From Candidatus Kapaibacterium sp. (GTDB lineage: Bacteria > Bacteroidota > Ignavibacteria > Kapaibacteriales > HRBIN21), in contig JANXCT010000001.1 of NCBI GenBank assembly GCA_025059875.1, forward strand, positions 248,001 through 312,000: 64,000 nt of DNA, read 5' to 3'. A program made the translations under genes and the position numbers. The notes beneath the pieces are model-generated. The model had not been told where the DNA came from. It worked only from the letters and a program-made list of their open reading frames with translations, and made no database searches. This document shows positions 43,121 through 52,494 of this stretch, piece after piece (the stretch's first letter is position 1; every line of letters starts with the position of its first letter).

Positions 43121-46100
43121 CTACTCTGCCTCAGTAATGGGACTCGGAATGTGCAAGCAATCTGATGGAGGCTGACACTGTGCGCAACCGGCCTGCGGAC
43201 CCGTATCTACACAGTTGTCAGTGTGGTTACTCTCCGTGAACGGTAGCCGCGGCAGAATTCGAATACTCCACCCTTGGAGGTCCGGCTCTATGGGGATGGT
43301 AACGGGAATGGTTACGCTGCCTCCTGGTAGGAGGGTCTGAGGCAGATGCCATACCGAGCGGATTTCTGTCACTGTTCCCCTAACATTCTTGCGGACAATG
43401 ATGCGGAAGGGGGTGCCGGCGAAGAGTTTCTGAGCTCCTGTGTTCTCTAGTACAACTGTGTCCGTGTAGGGAATGTTCGTGCCACCCACAGCAGCCGGAG
43501 CATACCATGCGTCATCGCCCGGGGCAAGAGAGGACCAGCGGAGTCGAGTAGAGAGTCGGAGCTGTAGCTCTGCTGCCGAAGGCTGGCGAGTCCATGTCCA
43601 GCGATCGAGTTCCAGCGGAAGCCCCTCCAGGAGTCGGTTGGCCGTGTCAGGACGCGGTGCTGTAGAACCCGCCTTCTTAGCGTTGAGGAGTGTAAAGTGG
43701 AAGGTGTTGGGGCGGATTGGTGAGATGACCATGTTGGTTGCTATGGGTTGGAACTCGAGCGTATCCAGCTCTAATTGAACTCCGAGGGCTGCTCCTGAAC
43801 TGGCTGGACGGACGGCTCGGATGGGAGGAGTTGGGGGACCACGCCATTCGTACGTGCGTCCAACACCGTCGCGGATACGGAGCCAGATGTCACGACCAAA
43901 CTGGAGTGGGGATATGAATTCTAGTCCCCGTAAGGCGTTGTAGAGGGCTATGAAGGCTGGAGTTCGCTGGGCGCTGGTATCTCGGATGGGGCCTATGGAG
44001 GAGCTGACTTCAAACTGCATCTCGCTGGGAGCTCCAGTAGTAAATGGCAGCGTATCGCGAGAGCGGGTAATGTATGCTTCGGTGCCGTTTGGGTTCCGTG
44101 CCCAGAAGTCCCCCTCTATGATGAGCCGATACGGTGTGTTCGGTAGTAGCACGGTTGCGAAGGAGGAGCCGCCGATCTGGAGGAGTGGAACAAGGGAAAG
44201 GGAATCGACGTGCAGGTGTTGTTGAATGCTAACCTGGCGTGGGGTGCCAAACCCCAGATCCCACAGGGATACAGCAAGATTGCGAATTTGCCACTGTCGG
44301 AGTCCTGAACCTCCGCTGCTCCAACTGCCGTTGGCAGGCGCTCCCAGTTTAACCCACAGCCGTTGAGTAATGCTAACGCCAGTCTGGCCCCGACCAGGAG
44401 AGGATGTGATGACAAGAGCTGGAGGCTGTTGCTCGCTGACGTTGTTGTTTGCCCATTGCTGGCGTTCGTTTGCGAGCCCAGAGCACGAGAGGGCTTCTGC
44501 CTGGTTGGCGAGCGGACCGCCTTTCTTAGCTCCCTCTCGGTTGTTCCAGCGTCCGTATCCATAGTATCCGTAGTCAGCGGAGATCGTCAGCTGGTGGAGT
44601 TTGGGGAGACAGACCTGCCGTCCAGCAACAGTGAAGCATGTCCGTGGGATGCTGATCTGTCCATCGAAGACCCCGCGAGCGCGCAGCTCTATGGATACTT
44701 GGCGGCAATCTTGAACATCTTTGTTACAATCGTCGTTTTTGCGGCAGTGGCTCCAGTGTTTGCTTAGGTCCACCCAGTTACCGGAACCACAGTAGTACCC
44801 CTGGAGATGGTCCGCTGCCTGAGTCCCTCGCCATCCTTTCCAGCTGGGCCAGCCGGACTGATCGAAGGTTAGCGACAATCCTAGCCCACCACCGAGCTTT
44901 GCCCGGCCAGTGTAGTTGTTTCCACTCCGCTGGAAGCGGAAGTAGTAGTAGCCACAGAATCCGGTACTGAACTCTACCCCAAAGTGGAAAGGAACTGAGG
45001 CTCTAGCAACTTCGAGCTTAACTCCGACAACACCAGCGCCTCGGAAATTGCCCTGGAACTCGCCCTCTGTTGGGCAGAGGCGGACATAGAGCCCCCATAG
45101 GCTGGCGTAGGCTTTTGCCACTACTTCAGCCCCGAGGATGTCTGTGCCGATGTTCGCATCCAGATCGGCTAAGATCCAGTTCCGGTCTGGAGAAGGGCCA
45201 ACATGGAAGCAGGAACTGCCTGGCTGGATCTGTGTGGAGAAACCCGCAGAGAAGAGCTGAATCCTGGATAACCGGACGCTAGCTCCTCCGCTCAGCGAGA
45301 TTGGGGGCTGGAGGCGTCCGCCGTTAATTGCCATCGTAGCGTTAGCACTGCCTTCCACAACTCGCAGCGCGGGGATGATCACGACCCCTCCGTCTATCGC
45401 TAGTTGTGTAGAGCTCCCAAAGGCGATGGTGCCGGTGACAGTGAGTCGGTAGAACTGCAGCGAACCGTCGGCGAAGATAAGCCCGCCACGGAGCATCAAG
45501 CCGGTGTGAGGATCAGGCACCAGTGGCGGCGGAGGTACGATCCCATTCGTCTCGCTGATTTGGTTGCGGTTGACGTTATCCAGTTTGACATGCCAACCAG
45601 CTCCTAGAAGGCCACCGACCAGGTGGAAAGCCCCGGGTACGATGGGAACACCACCAGGCACCACCACGGCTCCCTGAACAAACCAGAACTTGTACGGCGA
45701 TGGCGAGCTAACCGAGCCCAGTGCGAAATCCACTTGGGCCTCCACTCCGCCCAGGCATGTAAAGCTCCCGCTCAGAGTCCCTTGGAGACCTTTCGCTTGA
45801 ACAGAGCCAGAGCCCGAGCCATAGGTGATGTCTCCCCAGCGTAGCTCGCCGCGGATAGAGAAGGAGCCAGAGATGGAGACGTCGATCCCAGAGCCCTCAC
45901 TAGTCATGCAGAGGTTGTCGTAGATTCGCAGCCGGCGGACACGGACTCCATTTCCTCCGCCAGGTAGTCCTGAGTTGGCGTTGATGCTAATGCCGCCGCT
46001 GAGGCCAACCCACCATCGCTTCTGCGGGCTACTGCAGGAGCCCGTCGTAGGCTGGTGGTAGCCAAGCCCTACCTCTTGCACCTGAATGTCAATGCCGCCG

Positions 46101-48433
46101 ACAGATAGATTTGCCCAATTGCTGACATTGAGCCACCCCTCGGTCCCCTCTAGTTCAACGCGCCCGTCGTTCCAGATGCGGAGGCCGTTGAACGTTACAG
46201 AGTTCGTGCCATCAGCCGGTGCATGGAGGCGAACGTTGACGAACTCCAAGTACCCGGAGCTCGGACCCACCTTGACGAGCCGAGCATTCTGGAGGATGAG
46301 TCGAGCATAGGTGCCAAAGTCTAGCCGGATGTTCCCATAGATGTCCAGCGAACCCGTCCAGTTCCAACTGGCATCGCACGTGAACCGGATGTAGAGGCTA
46401 TCTAACTGTGTCCAACCAGCCGGCTTGCTAAGTCCAGGGGGGAGCAATAGCAGTCCGCGGAGGGCAAATTCGCTAAAGGTACCCCGACACCACCGCGCGG
46501 TGAGGGTATCTAGGCGAATACGGAAGCCAGCAAACCGGATGGTGTCTCGGACCTTTACGCGAGCGTTGAGGCTGAGCTTGAGCTGCCCACCGACATCTTC
46601 TGCAACGACATTCCGTGCCAGGAAGTCCGCTGTATCGTTGTCCCCAATCGGCACGGAGAGCTGAAGGCTTGGAATCCAGAGGCCTCGCCAGTTAGGTGAG
46701 CTCCAGTCCGGGAAGGTACACCCGCCTCCAGGGGGGAAACCCGTCGGATTAGCTGTCTGCGCAATGTCTAGCACTAACGTGTCTAGGCTAATTCGCAGCG
46801 GTGTGCCGACTACTTGGGCGCGGATTCGGTGCACGATTGTGACGAGGAAGTCTGCGCCCCCACGGTCCAGTCGCAGGTAGAAGTAAGCGTTTGCAGGAGG
46901 ATTGAGGCACTGGAGCTGTAAAGTGCCGCCAACGGTGAGGTGGCCTCTGAAGTTGCGGGGTGGGAGGGTATCGAAGCTGGCGTCGATCAAGATGGAGTCA
47001 AAGCGGACATGGAAGCACTGTCCAAGGAGCATCCCCGCTCCGCTACATTCCCAGGCTGTAGGAATCTTGATGCGAAGGGGTGGCAAGCCAGTCAGCTTTA
47101 CGGGTTGCCAACTCAGCTCTACTGAATCGCGTCCTCGGCAGGTGAGGCCGGAGCCTGTCCAATCGATGCTGAGGCGCGCTCGTACCTCGGCCATTGTGGC
47201 GGTGAACTTCCACTCTAGGATTTTAAGCACATGCTGGGCAGCCGCCACCCCGCTCTGGAGTAGCCGCTGTTTTACGGCAGAGGAGGTGAGGGTGCCACCG
47301 TGTAGACTTGGTAGGCCGAGGCTCGTGATAGTCAGGCTCTTAAAGGGAACTACCAAGGTGTCGCCCAGCCAGGGGATATAGATGTAGCCGGTATCGGGCC
47401 CGATGGTGCACGATGACCCCCTGCGGCAGAGCACTGGAGTGTGGAGGCGCATGATAAAGCCTCCACCCAGCCGGATATGAGTGATAAGGACTGTGTCTGG
47501 GCCGATAACTCTTCCGGTGCGTGGAGCGCTACCTCCATCCTCTTGGGAGGCATCTTTAGCTGGAGGTGTAGGCGGAGTTGTCGGGGGAGCTTCTCGCGCC
47601 GCTGGACCGGCCATGGGCGGATAGAAGAGGAAAATCGAACTCTTGCCATCGTTCCGAGCGGCGGGACGCCCATCAGGAGTCAATGCTTGCACCTGCCAGA
47701 CAAAGCCCTGGGCATCTGGGTAGAGCGAGAAGCTGGGGGCTGTTGGAGGATACCTCAGCGTCGTTGTCGAGAGAAGCTGCTCGTAGACAGGGGTGTTCCG
47801 CTCCAAGGCAGAACGACGGTCTTGCCCAGCGTAGAGCGGGGCAATACGGAGCCGGTAGACAACTGGCCCTACGAGAGGTCGCGGGGGTGTCCATATGAAG
47901 AGCGGCGTCAAAGAGGAGAGGCGAGTGGTATCTTCAGGGGCAAGGAGCACTGGAGGGTCGGGCGATACTACGCGTGCTACTGCACAGGTCCGTCCTGTTA
48001 TGACAATTGGACGGAAGTCCCTATCTAAGAGCCGGACGCAGAACTCGTATACACCTTCAGGCAGGAGACCGGTAACGAGGACCTGCTCTTCGATGCCAGC
48101 CTCGATCTCTGTTGCTTCATAGTTGATAATTTCAGAACCAGTAAGGGTCAACGTCGTCGGCCCAGCCGGGATCGCAATGCGGGGTTGGCGAGGGTGGCCA
48201 TCCTTGGAGCGAGCTACAACTCTCTGCGTCTGCGCATCCCGCAGCTCAAAGCTAATCACAGCATTTGGGTAGCTTGGCGTTGGGGAGGAAGAAGAGATGA
48301 GCACTCGAATGAGCGTTGGATCCTCTTGCCAGGCTGAGATCGCTGCCGGCAGCGGATCGCGGAGGAGGACGGTGAGACTGAGCTGCTGGGCCGCCACAGG
48401 GATGGCGCATACAAGAGCTATCAACCAGTGCAT
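43121..48433 (-). CDS. Giant (1770-residue) exported multi-domain protein
   Basis: Signal peptide MHWLIALVCAIPVAAQ. Residues about 20-300 resemble the TANFOR-type N-terminal region of large Bacteroidota proteins (TPLFIWTPPRPLVGPVVYRL, FVWQVQALTPDG), followed by a Pro-rich linker. Residues about 330-1300 are a long, Gly-rich, Cys-containing beta repeat region (for example LDIYGNIRLDFGTYARLILQ, ADGSLQFYRLTVTGTIAFGS), reminiscent of the beta-taco/AsmA-like pattern but not assignable. Next come a Big_5-like Ig domain (about 1360-1480, TSSPGRGQTGVSITQRLWV) and a CARDB-like domain (about 1650-1745, FTESNHTDNCVDTG). The many cysteines suggest an extracellular disulfide-rich product. No recognisable T9SS tail. 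The gene heads the unit with the Fn3 protein. Confidence 0.75.
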   Translation of the reverse strand: MHWLIALVCAIPVAAQQLSLTVLLRDPLPAAISAWQEDPTLIRVLISSSSPTPSYPNAVISFELRDAQTQRVVARSKDGHPRQPRIAIPAGPTTLTLTGSEIINYEATEIEAGIEEQVLVTGLLPEGVYEFCVRLLDRDFRPIVITGRTCAVARVVSPDPPVLLAPEDTTRLSSLTPLFIWTPPRPLVGPVVYRLRIAPLYAGQDRRSALERNTPVYEQLLSTTTLRYPPTAPSFSLYPDAQGFVWQVQALTPDGRPAARNDGKSSIFLFYPPMAGPAAREAPPTTPPTPPAKDASQEDGGSAPRTGRVIGPDTVLITHIRLGGGFIMRLHTPVLCRRGSSCTIGPDTGYIYIPWLGDTLVVPFKSLTITSLGLPSLHGGTLTSSAVKQRLLQSGVAAAQHVLKILEWKFTATMAEVRARLSIDWTGSGLTCRGRDSVELSWQPVKLTGLPPLRIKIPTAWECSGAGMLLGQCFHVRFDSILIDASFDTLPPRNFRGHLTVGGTLQLQCLNPPANAYFYLRLDRGGADFLVTIVHRIRAQVVGTPLRISLDTLVLDIAQTANPTGFPPGGGCTFPDWSSPNWRGLWIPSLQLSVPIGDNDTADFLARNVVAEDVGGQLKLSLNARVKVRDTIRFAGFRIRLDTLTARWCRGTFSEFALRGLLLLPPGLSKPAGWTQLDSLYIRFTCDASWNWTGSLDIYGNIRLDFGTYARLILQNARLVKVGPSSGYLEFVNVRLHAPADGTNSVTFNGLRIWNDGRVELEGTEGWLNVSNWANLSVGGIDIQVQEVGLGYHQPTTGSCSSPQKRWWVGLSGGISINANSGLPGGGNGVRVRRLRIYDNLCMTSEGSGIDVSISGSFSIRGELRWGDITYGSGSGSVQAKGLQGTLSGSFTCLGGVEAQVDFALGSVSSPSPYKFWFVQGAVVVPGGVPIVPGAFHLVGGLLGAGWHVKLDNVNRNQISETNGIVPPPPLVPDPHTGLMLRGGLIFADGSLQFYRLTVTGTIAFGSSTQLAIDGGVVIIPALRVVEGSANATMAINGGRLQPPISLSGGASVRLSRIQLFSAGFSTQIQPGSSCFHVGPSPDRNWILADLDANIGTDILGAEVVAKAYASLWGLYVRLCPTEGEFQGNFRGAGVVGVKLEVARASVPFHFGVEFSTGFCGYYYFRFQRSGNNYTGRAKLGGGLGLSLTFDQSGWPSWKGWRGTQAADHLQGYYCGSGNWVDLSKHWSHCRKNDDCNKDVQDCRQVSIELRARGVFDGQISIPRTCFTVAGRQVCLPKLHQLTISADYGYYGYGRWNNREGAKKGGPLANQAEALSCSGLANERQQWANNNVSEQQPPALVITSSPGRGQTGVSITQRLWVKLGAPANGSWSSGGSGLRQWQIRNLAVSLWDLGFGTPRQVSIQQHLHVDSLSLVPLLQIGGSSFATVLLPNTPYRLIIEGDFWARNPNGTEAYITRSRDTLPFTTGAPSEMQFEVSSSIGPIRDTSAQRTPAFIALYNALRGLEFISPLQFGRDIWLRIRDGVGRTYEWRGPPTPPIRAVRPASSGAALGVQLELDTLEFQPIATNMVISPIRPNTFHFTLLNAKKAGSTAPRPDTANRLLEGLPLELDRWTWTRQPSAAELQLRLSTRLRWSSLAPGDDAWYAPAAVGGTNIPYTDTVVLENTGAQKLFAGTPFRIIVRKNVRGTVTEIRSVWHLPQTLLPGGSVTIPVTIPIEPDLQGWSIRILPRLPFTESNHTDNCVDTGPQAGCAQCQPPSDCLHIPSPITEAE

Positions 48434-48534
48434 TGTGGAGTTCCTCTCTTGGTCCTACCTGGACTACACCCTCCCCTGCGTTCGCAGCGCATAGTACTTG
48501 TGTCCCTCCCCTAAGGTTCCTTTGGGAATAAGTG

Positions 48535-48542
48535 CAAAAGTA
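48535..48542 (-). promoter_or_regulatory. TACTTTTG promoter-like box for the giant gene
   Basis: An exact TAnnTTTG match on the minus strand in the 197-base divergent gap between the giant gene and the CDF gene. It predicts a leader of about 95 bases. The rest of the gap shows no further structure I could identify. Confidence 0.4.
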
Positions 48543-48630
48543 GGGGATCGGCAGCCATGATACGGCACGTTGGTTGAGCTACCCTGGACAAAGTTGCGAT
48601 GCGTCAATAGTACGCAGCAGAGAGGTATTA

Positions 48631-49536
48631 GTGGCCGTGCTGCATGCGACATATCGTGACGAGGGTTGGCGCCTCCGAGGGGCGCTCCTCCTGACTTGTG
48701 GACTCGTCGTCATCCAGGCTGTAGGGGCATGGTGGTCGAGCAGCCTTGCTCTGCTGTCGGATACGGGGCATTTGTTGACCGATCTCTTGACGCAACTGGC
48801 TGCGTACGTAGGGCTGTCCATCGCCAGCTACTCACCGCGTCCTGGCTCTCGCTTCACTTATGGGCTGCACCGGGTAGAAGTGGTCGTGGGAATTGTCAGT
48901 GCGGCATTCCTCTTGGTGCTCTGTGGATGGATAGCATGGGAGGCATTCGAGCGCCTGTGGACCCCCTATTCTGTCCTCCCACTGCCGATGGTTATCGCTG
49001 CACTTGTGGGGTTGGTGGGGAATGCTGTGGTGGTTGCCTTCCTGCGGCACGCTCATAGCCTTAGCACCCGGGCAGCGTACCTCCATGCGCTCAGCGACAT
49101 GGCATCGTCGTTAGCTGTTGTGGTTGCTGGCGCAGCTTTGTGGTGGACAGGTGCTGCATGGATTGATCCGGTACTCTCGCTCGTTCTAGTTGGCTTCTTA
49201 CTTCGGCATACGCTTGTGCTGTTGTGGGAGGCGCTAGGGATTGTGCTGGAAGCGTCTCCACGCGGGGTATCAGTCCCTCAGGTAGAGGAGGCACTTCGCC
49301 AGCTACCGGGCGTGCTGGATGTCCATGATTTGCACGTGTGGGGAATTGCCTCGCAAGAGGCAGTGCTGAGTGCTCATTTGGTTGTGGACTCCTCGGCCGC
49401 TACAGCCACTGTGCTCGAGCAAGCACAGAAAGTGCTCCAAGAGCGCTTTGGAATTCACCACAGCACGTTGCAGCTTGAGTCATCCGAGTTTGCGCAGGCC
49501 CGGCAGTGTGCGAACTGCTGCTACGCTGGGCGGTGA
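48631..49536 (+). CDS. Cation diffusion facilitator (zinc/divalent metal exporter)
   Basis: 301 residues starting at a GTG (48631) with AGAGG five bases before it; the open frame further upstream has no ATG. Six membrane helices, the metal-site pairs SDTGHLLTDLLTQ in helix II and HALSDMASSLAVVV in helix V, and a C-terminal cytoplasmic domain (LPGVLDVHDLHVWGIASQEAVLSAHL) are typical of the CDF family. Asp and His in both sites fit zinc as the substrate. The extreme end, QCANCCYAGR, is Cys-rich and could bind metal. It exports metal from the cytoplasm in exchange for protons. It is followed by a palindrome and a TonB receptor gene. Confidence 0.9.
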   Translation: MAVLHATYRDEGWRLRGALLLTCGLVVIQAVGAWWSSSLALLSDTGHLLTDLLTQLAAYVGLSIASYSPRPGSRFTYGLHRVEVVVGIVSAAFLLVLCGWIAWEAFERLWTPYSVLPLPMVIAALVGLVGNAVVVAFLRHAHSLSTRAAYLHALSDMASSLAVVVAGAALWWTGAAWIDPVLSLVLVGFLLRHTLVLLWEALGIVLEASPRGVSVPQVEEALRQLPGVLDVHDLHVWGIASQEAVLSAHLVVDSSAATATVLEQAQKVLQERFGIHHSTLQLESSEFAQARQCANCCYAGR

Positions 49537-49540
49537 GGGG

Positions 49541-49568
49541 ACCTGTTACGCTTTCGTAACGTGCAGGT
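49541..49568 (+). promoter_or_regulatory. Palindromic hairpin between the CDF and TonB-receptor genes
   Basis: GTTACG (49545-49550) and CGTAAC (49555-49560) are perfect arms around CTTT, extended by ACCTG (49541) and CAGGT (49564-49568). It may be an operator for a metal-responsive regulator or a leader hairpin. There is no T-run, so a terminator is unlikely. Confidence 0.4.
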
Positions 49569-49640
49569 AACACCCAGGTTGCAGTGCTGGGGGAATTTCG
49601 CGCCTGGCAGAGGGTACGTGTCACAACATTTGCAGCTCCA

Positions 49641-52445
49641 ATGGGATTTCTGAGTGTGTGCGCTGCTGCCTTACTGGTTGGTCATGCCATTGCCACGGCG
49701 CAGAGTAGCGACGGGCTGTTACGAGGGATCGTGCAGGATGCCGAGACGGGTGAGGGGCTGGGGAGGGCCACGATTATAGTGATGGGGCGCGATACAACAG
49801 GGGCCTTTGCAGACTTCCGAGGGAACTTTCGGCTGCGGGTCAAGCCGGGTCAGTACCGTCTCCGAGTATCCATGGTGGGCTACTCGGCAATGGAGCGCGA
49901 GCTCACAGTCCGGGCTGGCGACTCCGTCTGGCTGAGTGTTCGCCTCTACCCGACGGTACGGCAGATGGAAGGGGCCGTTGTGGAGGCTCGTCGCGACCGA
50001 GCGAGCGCGGAGAGTGCGATTAGCGTTCGGCGGTCTGCGACGGCCGTCGTGGAGGTCGTAGGAGCAGAGCAGTTGCGCCTCAGTGGAGATGCTGATGCAG
50101 GGCAAGCCCTCCAGCGGATCAGCAGCGTGACCGTTATGGAAGGGAAGTACCTCTTCGTACGTGGTACGAACGAGCGCTACAGCACAATCCTGCTCAACGG
50201 GCTGCCAGTTGCAATGTCGGAACCAGACCGCCGCGGCATAGCCTTAGAACTCTTCCCCACAGAGCTCCTAGAGCAAGTCTCTGTTGCAAAGGCTGCTACT
50301 GCTGAGAGCCCTGTTGCCGCAGGTGGGGTTGTAGAGCTACGGACGGTGGACATCCCGGATCGCCCCTTCATCCAGCTACGCTTGGGCAGTCCATACATTG
50401 CCGGGACGAGCTTTCGGAAGAACGGTTACTGGCACTACCCTGCAGGACCCCAGGACTGGCTGGCATGGGACACCGAGTGGCGCCATATGCCGCCCGGGAT
50501 ACCTAGCTCGCGGCGTGAAATGAGCGAACTCCTACGGGCTGTGTGGAATCCATACGACACAACAGGAGCACAGCAGCGGTGGGTAGAGCTTGGGCGCGGC
50601 TTCAACAATCAGCTCTGGAGGCGGGATACGACAACGGTTTCCGTGTTGCCCAACTTCCAGTTGGCGGCTGGATGGAGTTCGCCAATTGGGACTGCGTCTG
50701 AAGTAGGACTCGTGGGAACCCTACTCTACGAGCGTTCGGCGGCTATTCGAGAGGGACTCTGGCGTGGGCTCTTGGCAGACCGTCAGCTCCTATTCGAACA
50801 CGCGGGCAGAGAGGCCAATCGTGGTACCAGCTTAGCAGCGTTGCTCAATGTCGGCTATCGTCTCGGGGACGCGCATCGTTTCCATCTCCGTAACCTCTTT
50901 AGCCGTTCGCTCTCAGACCGCTTCCTGTTCTTAGAGGGGGCTGATTTTCAATACCAGATGCTCCAGCTGCGCCACTACGTCTACCACCTGACGCAGTATC
51001 AGTTCTGGAACAGCCAGCTAGGGGGCGAGCATGCTCTCAATGGTTACGCGCTGGCATGGGAGTTCAGTCGTGGGGAAGCTCGGCAGCAGCAACCGGACTA
51101 CCGCCGTCTCCGGTACCAGCGCCAGATCCACAGCAACCCCGACGATCCTTACGTAGCTGAGATTCCGGCGACCCAACAGGGCGACGGAACGCGGGCCGGG
51201 CGGTACTTCATAGACCTCCTGGAGAAGACCTCAGCAGCGAAGGTTCGGGGGCGCCTTCCATTGGCGGTCGGTTCACTGCAGCTTGGGTTCTCCTGGGAGC
51301 AGCGTCAGCGGCATTTTACAGCGCGCTCCATTACCCTCGTCCAGGCCCGAGGGGGAGCGCGTGACGTTGATCTGACGCTGCCGCCAGAGGAGCTCCTCCG
51401 CCCGGAGAACTTCCGCGAAGACGGACTTGGGATTTCTGAGGATACGAAGCTGAGCGACTCCTACCAGGCTGGTGAAAAGGTGTGGGCAACCTACGCGATT
51501 GGTGAAATCCCGGCGAACTTCTTGCAGCTCTCGCTTCGCTTCGCCGTGGGAGTCCGAGCAGAGTTAGCGCAGCAGGACCTGTCAACCCACTACATCAACG
51601 ACCAGCCATTGAGCGAGCACCGTCAATGGCTCAACTGGCTACCGACTGTCAACGCGGTGCTCCGTCTCAGCGATCAATTCCAGATCCGAAGTGCGCTCTT
51701 CCGCTCGGTGACCCGTCCAACATTCCGAGAGGTTGCTCCTTTCGCTTTCTTCGATGTGACGGAACAGGCGCTCGTCCAAGGGAATCCTCTACTGAAGCCT
51801 GCTGAGACGTGGAGTGCAGAGCTGCGGATGGAATGGTACCCGACACTATCGGAGTACTTCAGCGTGGGGGTCTTCGGTAAGCGGATCACAAACGCGATCG
51901 AAGAGACGATCTTCCCGCAGCAGAGCGAGCTAACACGCACGTTTGCAAACTCCGAAAATCCAGCGCAACTATGGGGAATTGAGCTGGAAGGTCGGAAGAA
52001 CCTCAGCTTCCTGGGTCCTTGGGGGCAGAGCATAGTGCTCTTCGGCAACTACAGCTACGTCCATGGGCGAGTTGGGGTGCGGAGCGGCGGTCTGATTGTA
52101 AAACGACAATTGTGGGGACAGGCGCCGTACAGCCTGAACGCTGGGATTGTCTGGCAAGCACCGTGGAAAGGGGAGCTGAGCTTGCAATGGAATCGGATTG
52201 GGCGGCGGATCGTGAAGGTAGGCCAGCCTGAACAGTACTCCTTCCCCGATCCCCACATCTACGAGGTGCCGCGCAACTTGGTGGATGTCGTGTACTTGCA
52301 GTCCTTGCCAGCAGGGCTCTCGCTCAGCGTCAAGGTGAAGAATCTGCTGCAGAGCCCTGTGCGATGGGAGCAAGGAGGCATCGAAGTCCATCGGTATGCG
52401 GAGCCGAGAGTTGTGAGCGTGAGCGTAAGCTACCGGCTGCAGTGA
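49641..52445 (+). CDS. TonB-dependent receptor with CarboxypepD_reg-like N-terminal domain
   Basis: 934 residues from the ATG at 49641; an in-frame GTG at 49584 is a less likely start. Signal peptide MGFLSVCAAALLVGHAIATA, then the regulatory-like sandwich (LRGIVQDAETGEGLGRATI, FRGNFRLRVKPGQYRLRVSM), a plug domain (GQALQRISSVTVMEGKYLFV, RGTNERYSTILLNGLPVAMS) and a long barrel ending in SVSVSYRLQ. It takes up a substrate across the outer membrane powered by TonB/ExbBD. The neighbouring CDF exporter suggests metals but does not prove it. The next gene, 50 bases downstream, encodes a T9SS cargo protein likely acting with it. Confidence 0.9.
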   Translation: MGFLSVCAAALLVGHAIATAQSSDGLLRGIVQDAETGEGLGRATIIVMGRDTTGAFADFRGNFRLRVKPGQYRLRVSMVGYSAMERELTVRAGDSVWLSVRLYPTVRQMEGAVVEARRDRASAESAISVRRSATAVVEVVGAEQLRLSGDADAGQALQRISSVTVMEGKYLFVRGTNERYSTILLNGLPVAMSEPDRRGIALELFPTELLEQVSVAKAATAESPVAAGGVVELRTVDIPDRPFIQLRLGSPYIAGTSFRKNGYWHYPAGPQDWLAWDTEWRHMPPGIPSSRREMSELLRAVWNPYDTTGAQQRWVELGRGFNNQLWRRDTTTVSVLPNFQLAAGWSSPIGTASEVGLVGTLLYERSAAIREGLWRGLLADRQLLFEHAGREANRGTSLAALLNVGYRLGDAHRFHLRNLFSRSLSDRFLFLEGADFQYQMLQLRHYVYHLTQYQFWNSQLGGEHALNGYALAWEFSRGEARQQQPDYRRLRYQRQIHSNPDDPYVAEIPATQQGDGTRAGRYFIDLLEKTSAAKVRGRLPLAVGSLQLGFSWEQRQRHFTARSITLVQARGGARDVDLTLPPEELLRPENFREDGLGISEDTKLSDSYQAGEKVWATYAIGEIPANFLQLSLRFAVGVRAELAQQDLSTHYINDQPLSEHRQWLNWLPTVNAVLRLSDQFQIRSALFRSVTRPTFREVAPFAFFDVTEQALVQGNPLLKPAETWSAELRMEWYPTLSEYFSVGVFGKRITNAIEETIFPQQSELTRTFANSENPAQLWGIELEGRKNLSFLGPWGQSIVLFGNYSYVHGRVGVRSGGLIVKRQLWGQAPYSLNAGIVWQAPWKGELSLQWNRIGRRIVKVGQPEQYSFPDPHIYEVPRNLVDVVYLQSLPAGLSLSVKVKNLLQSPVRWEQGGIEVHRYAEPRVVSVSVSYRLQ

Positions 52446-52494
52446 GATGGCCGGATGGTTGTCGTGGTATGTCGGTCTTAACTTCGGGGTAAAG

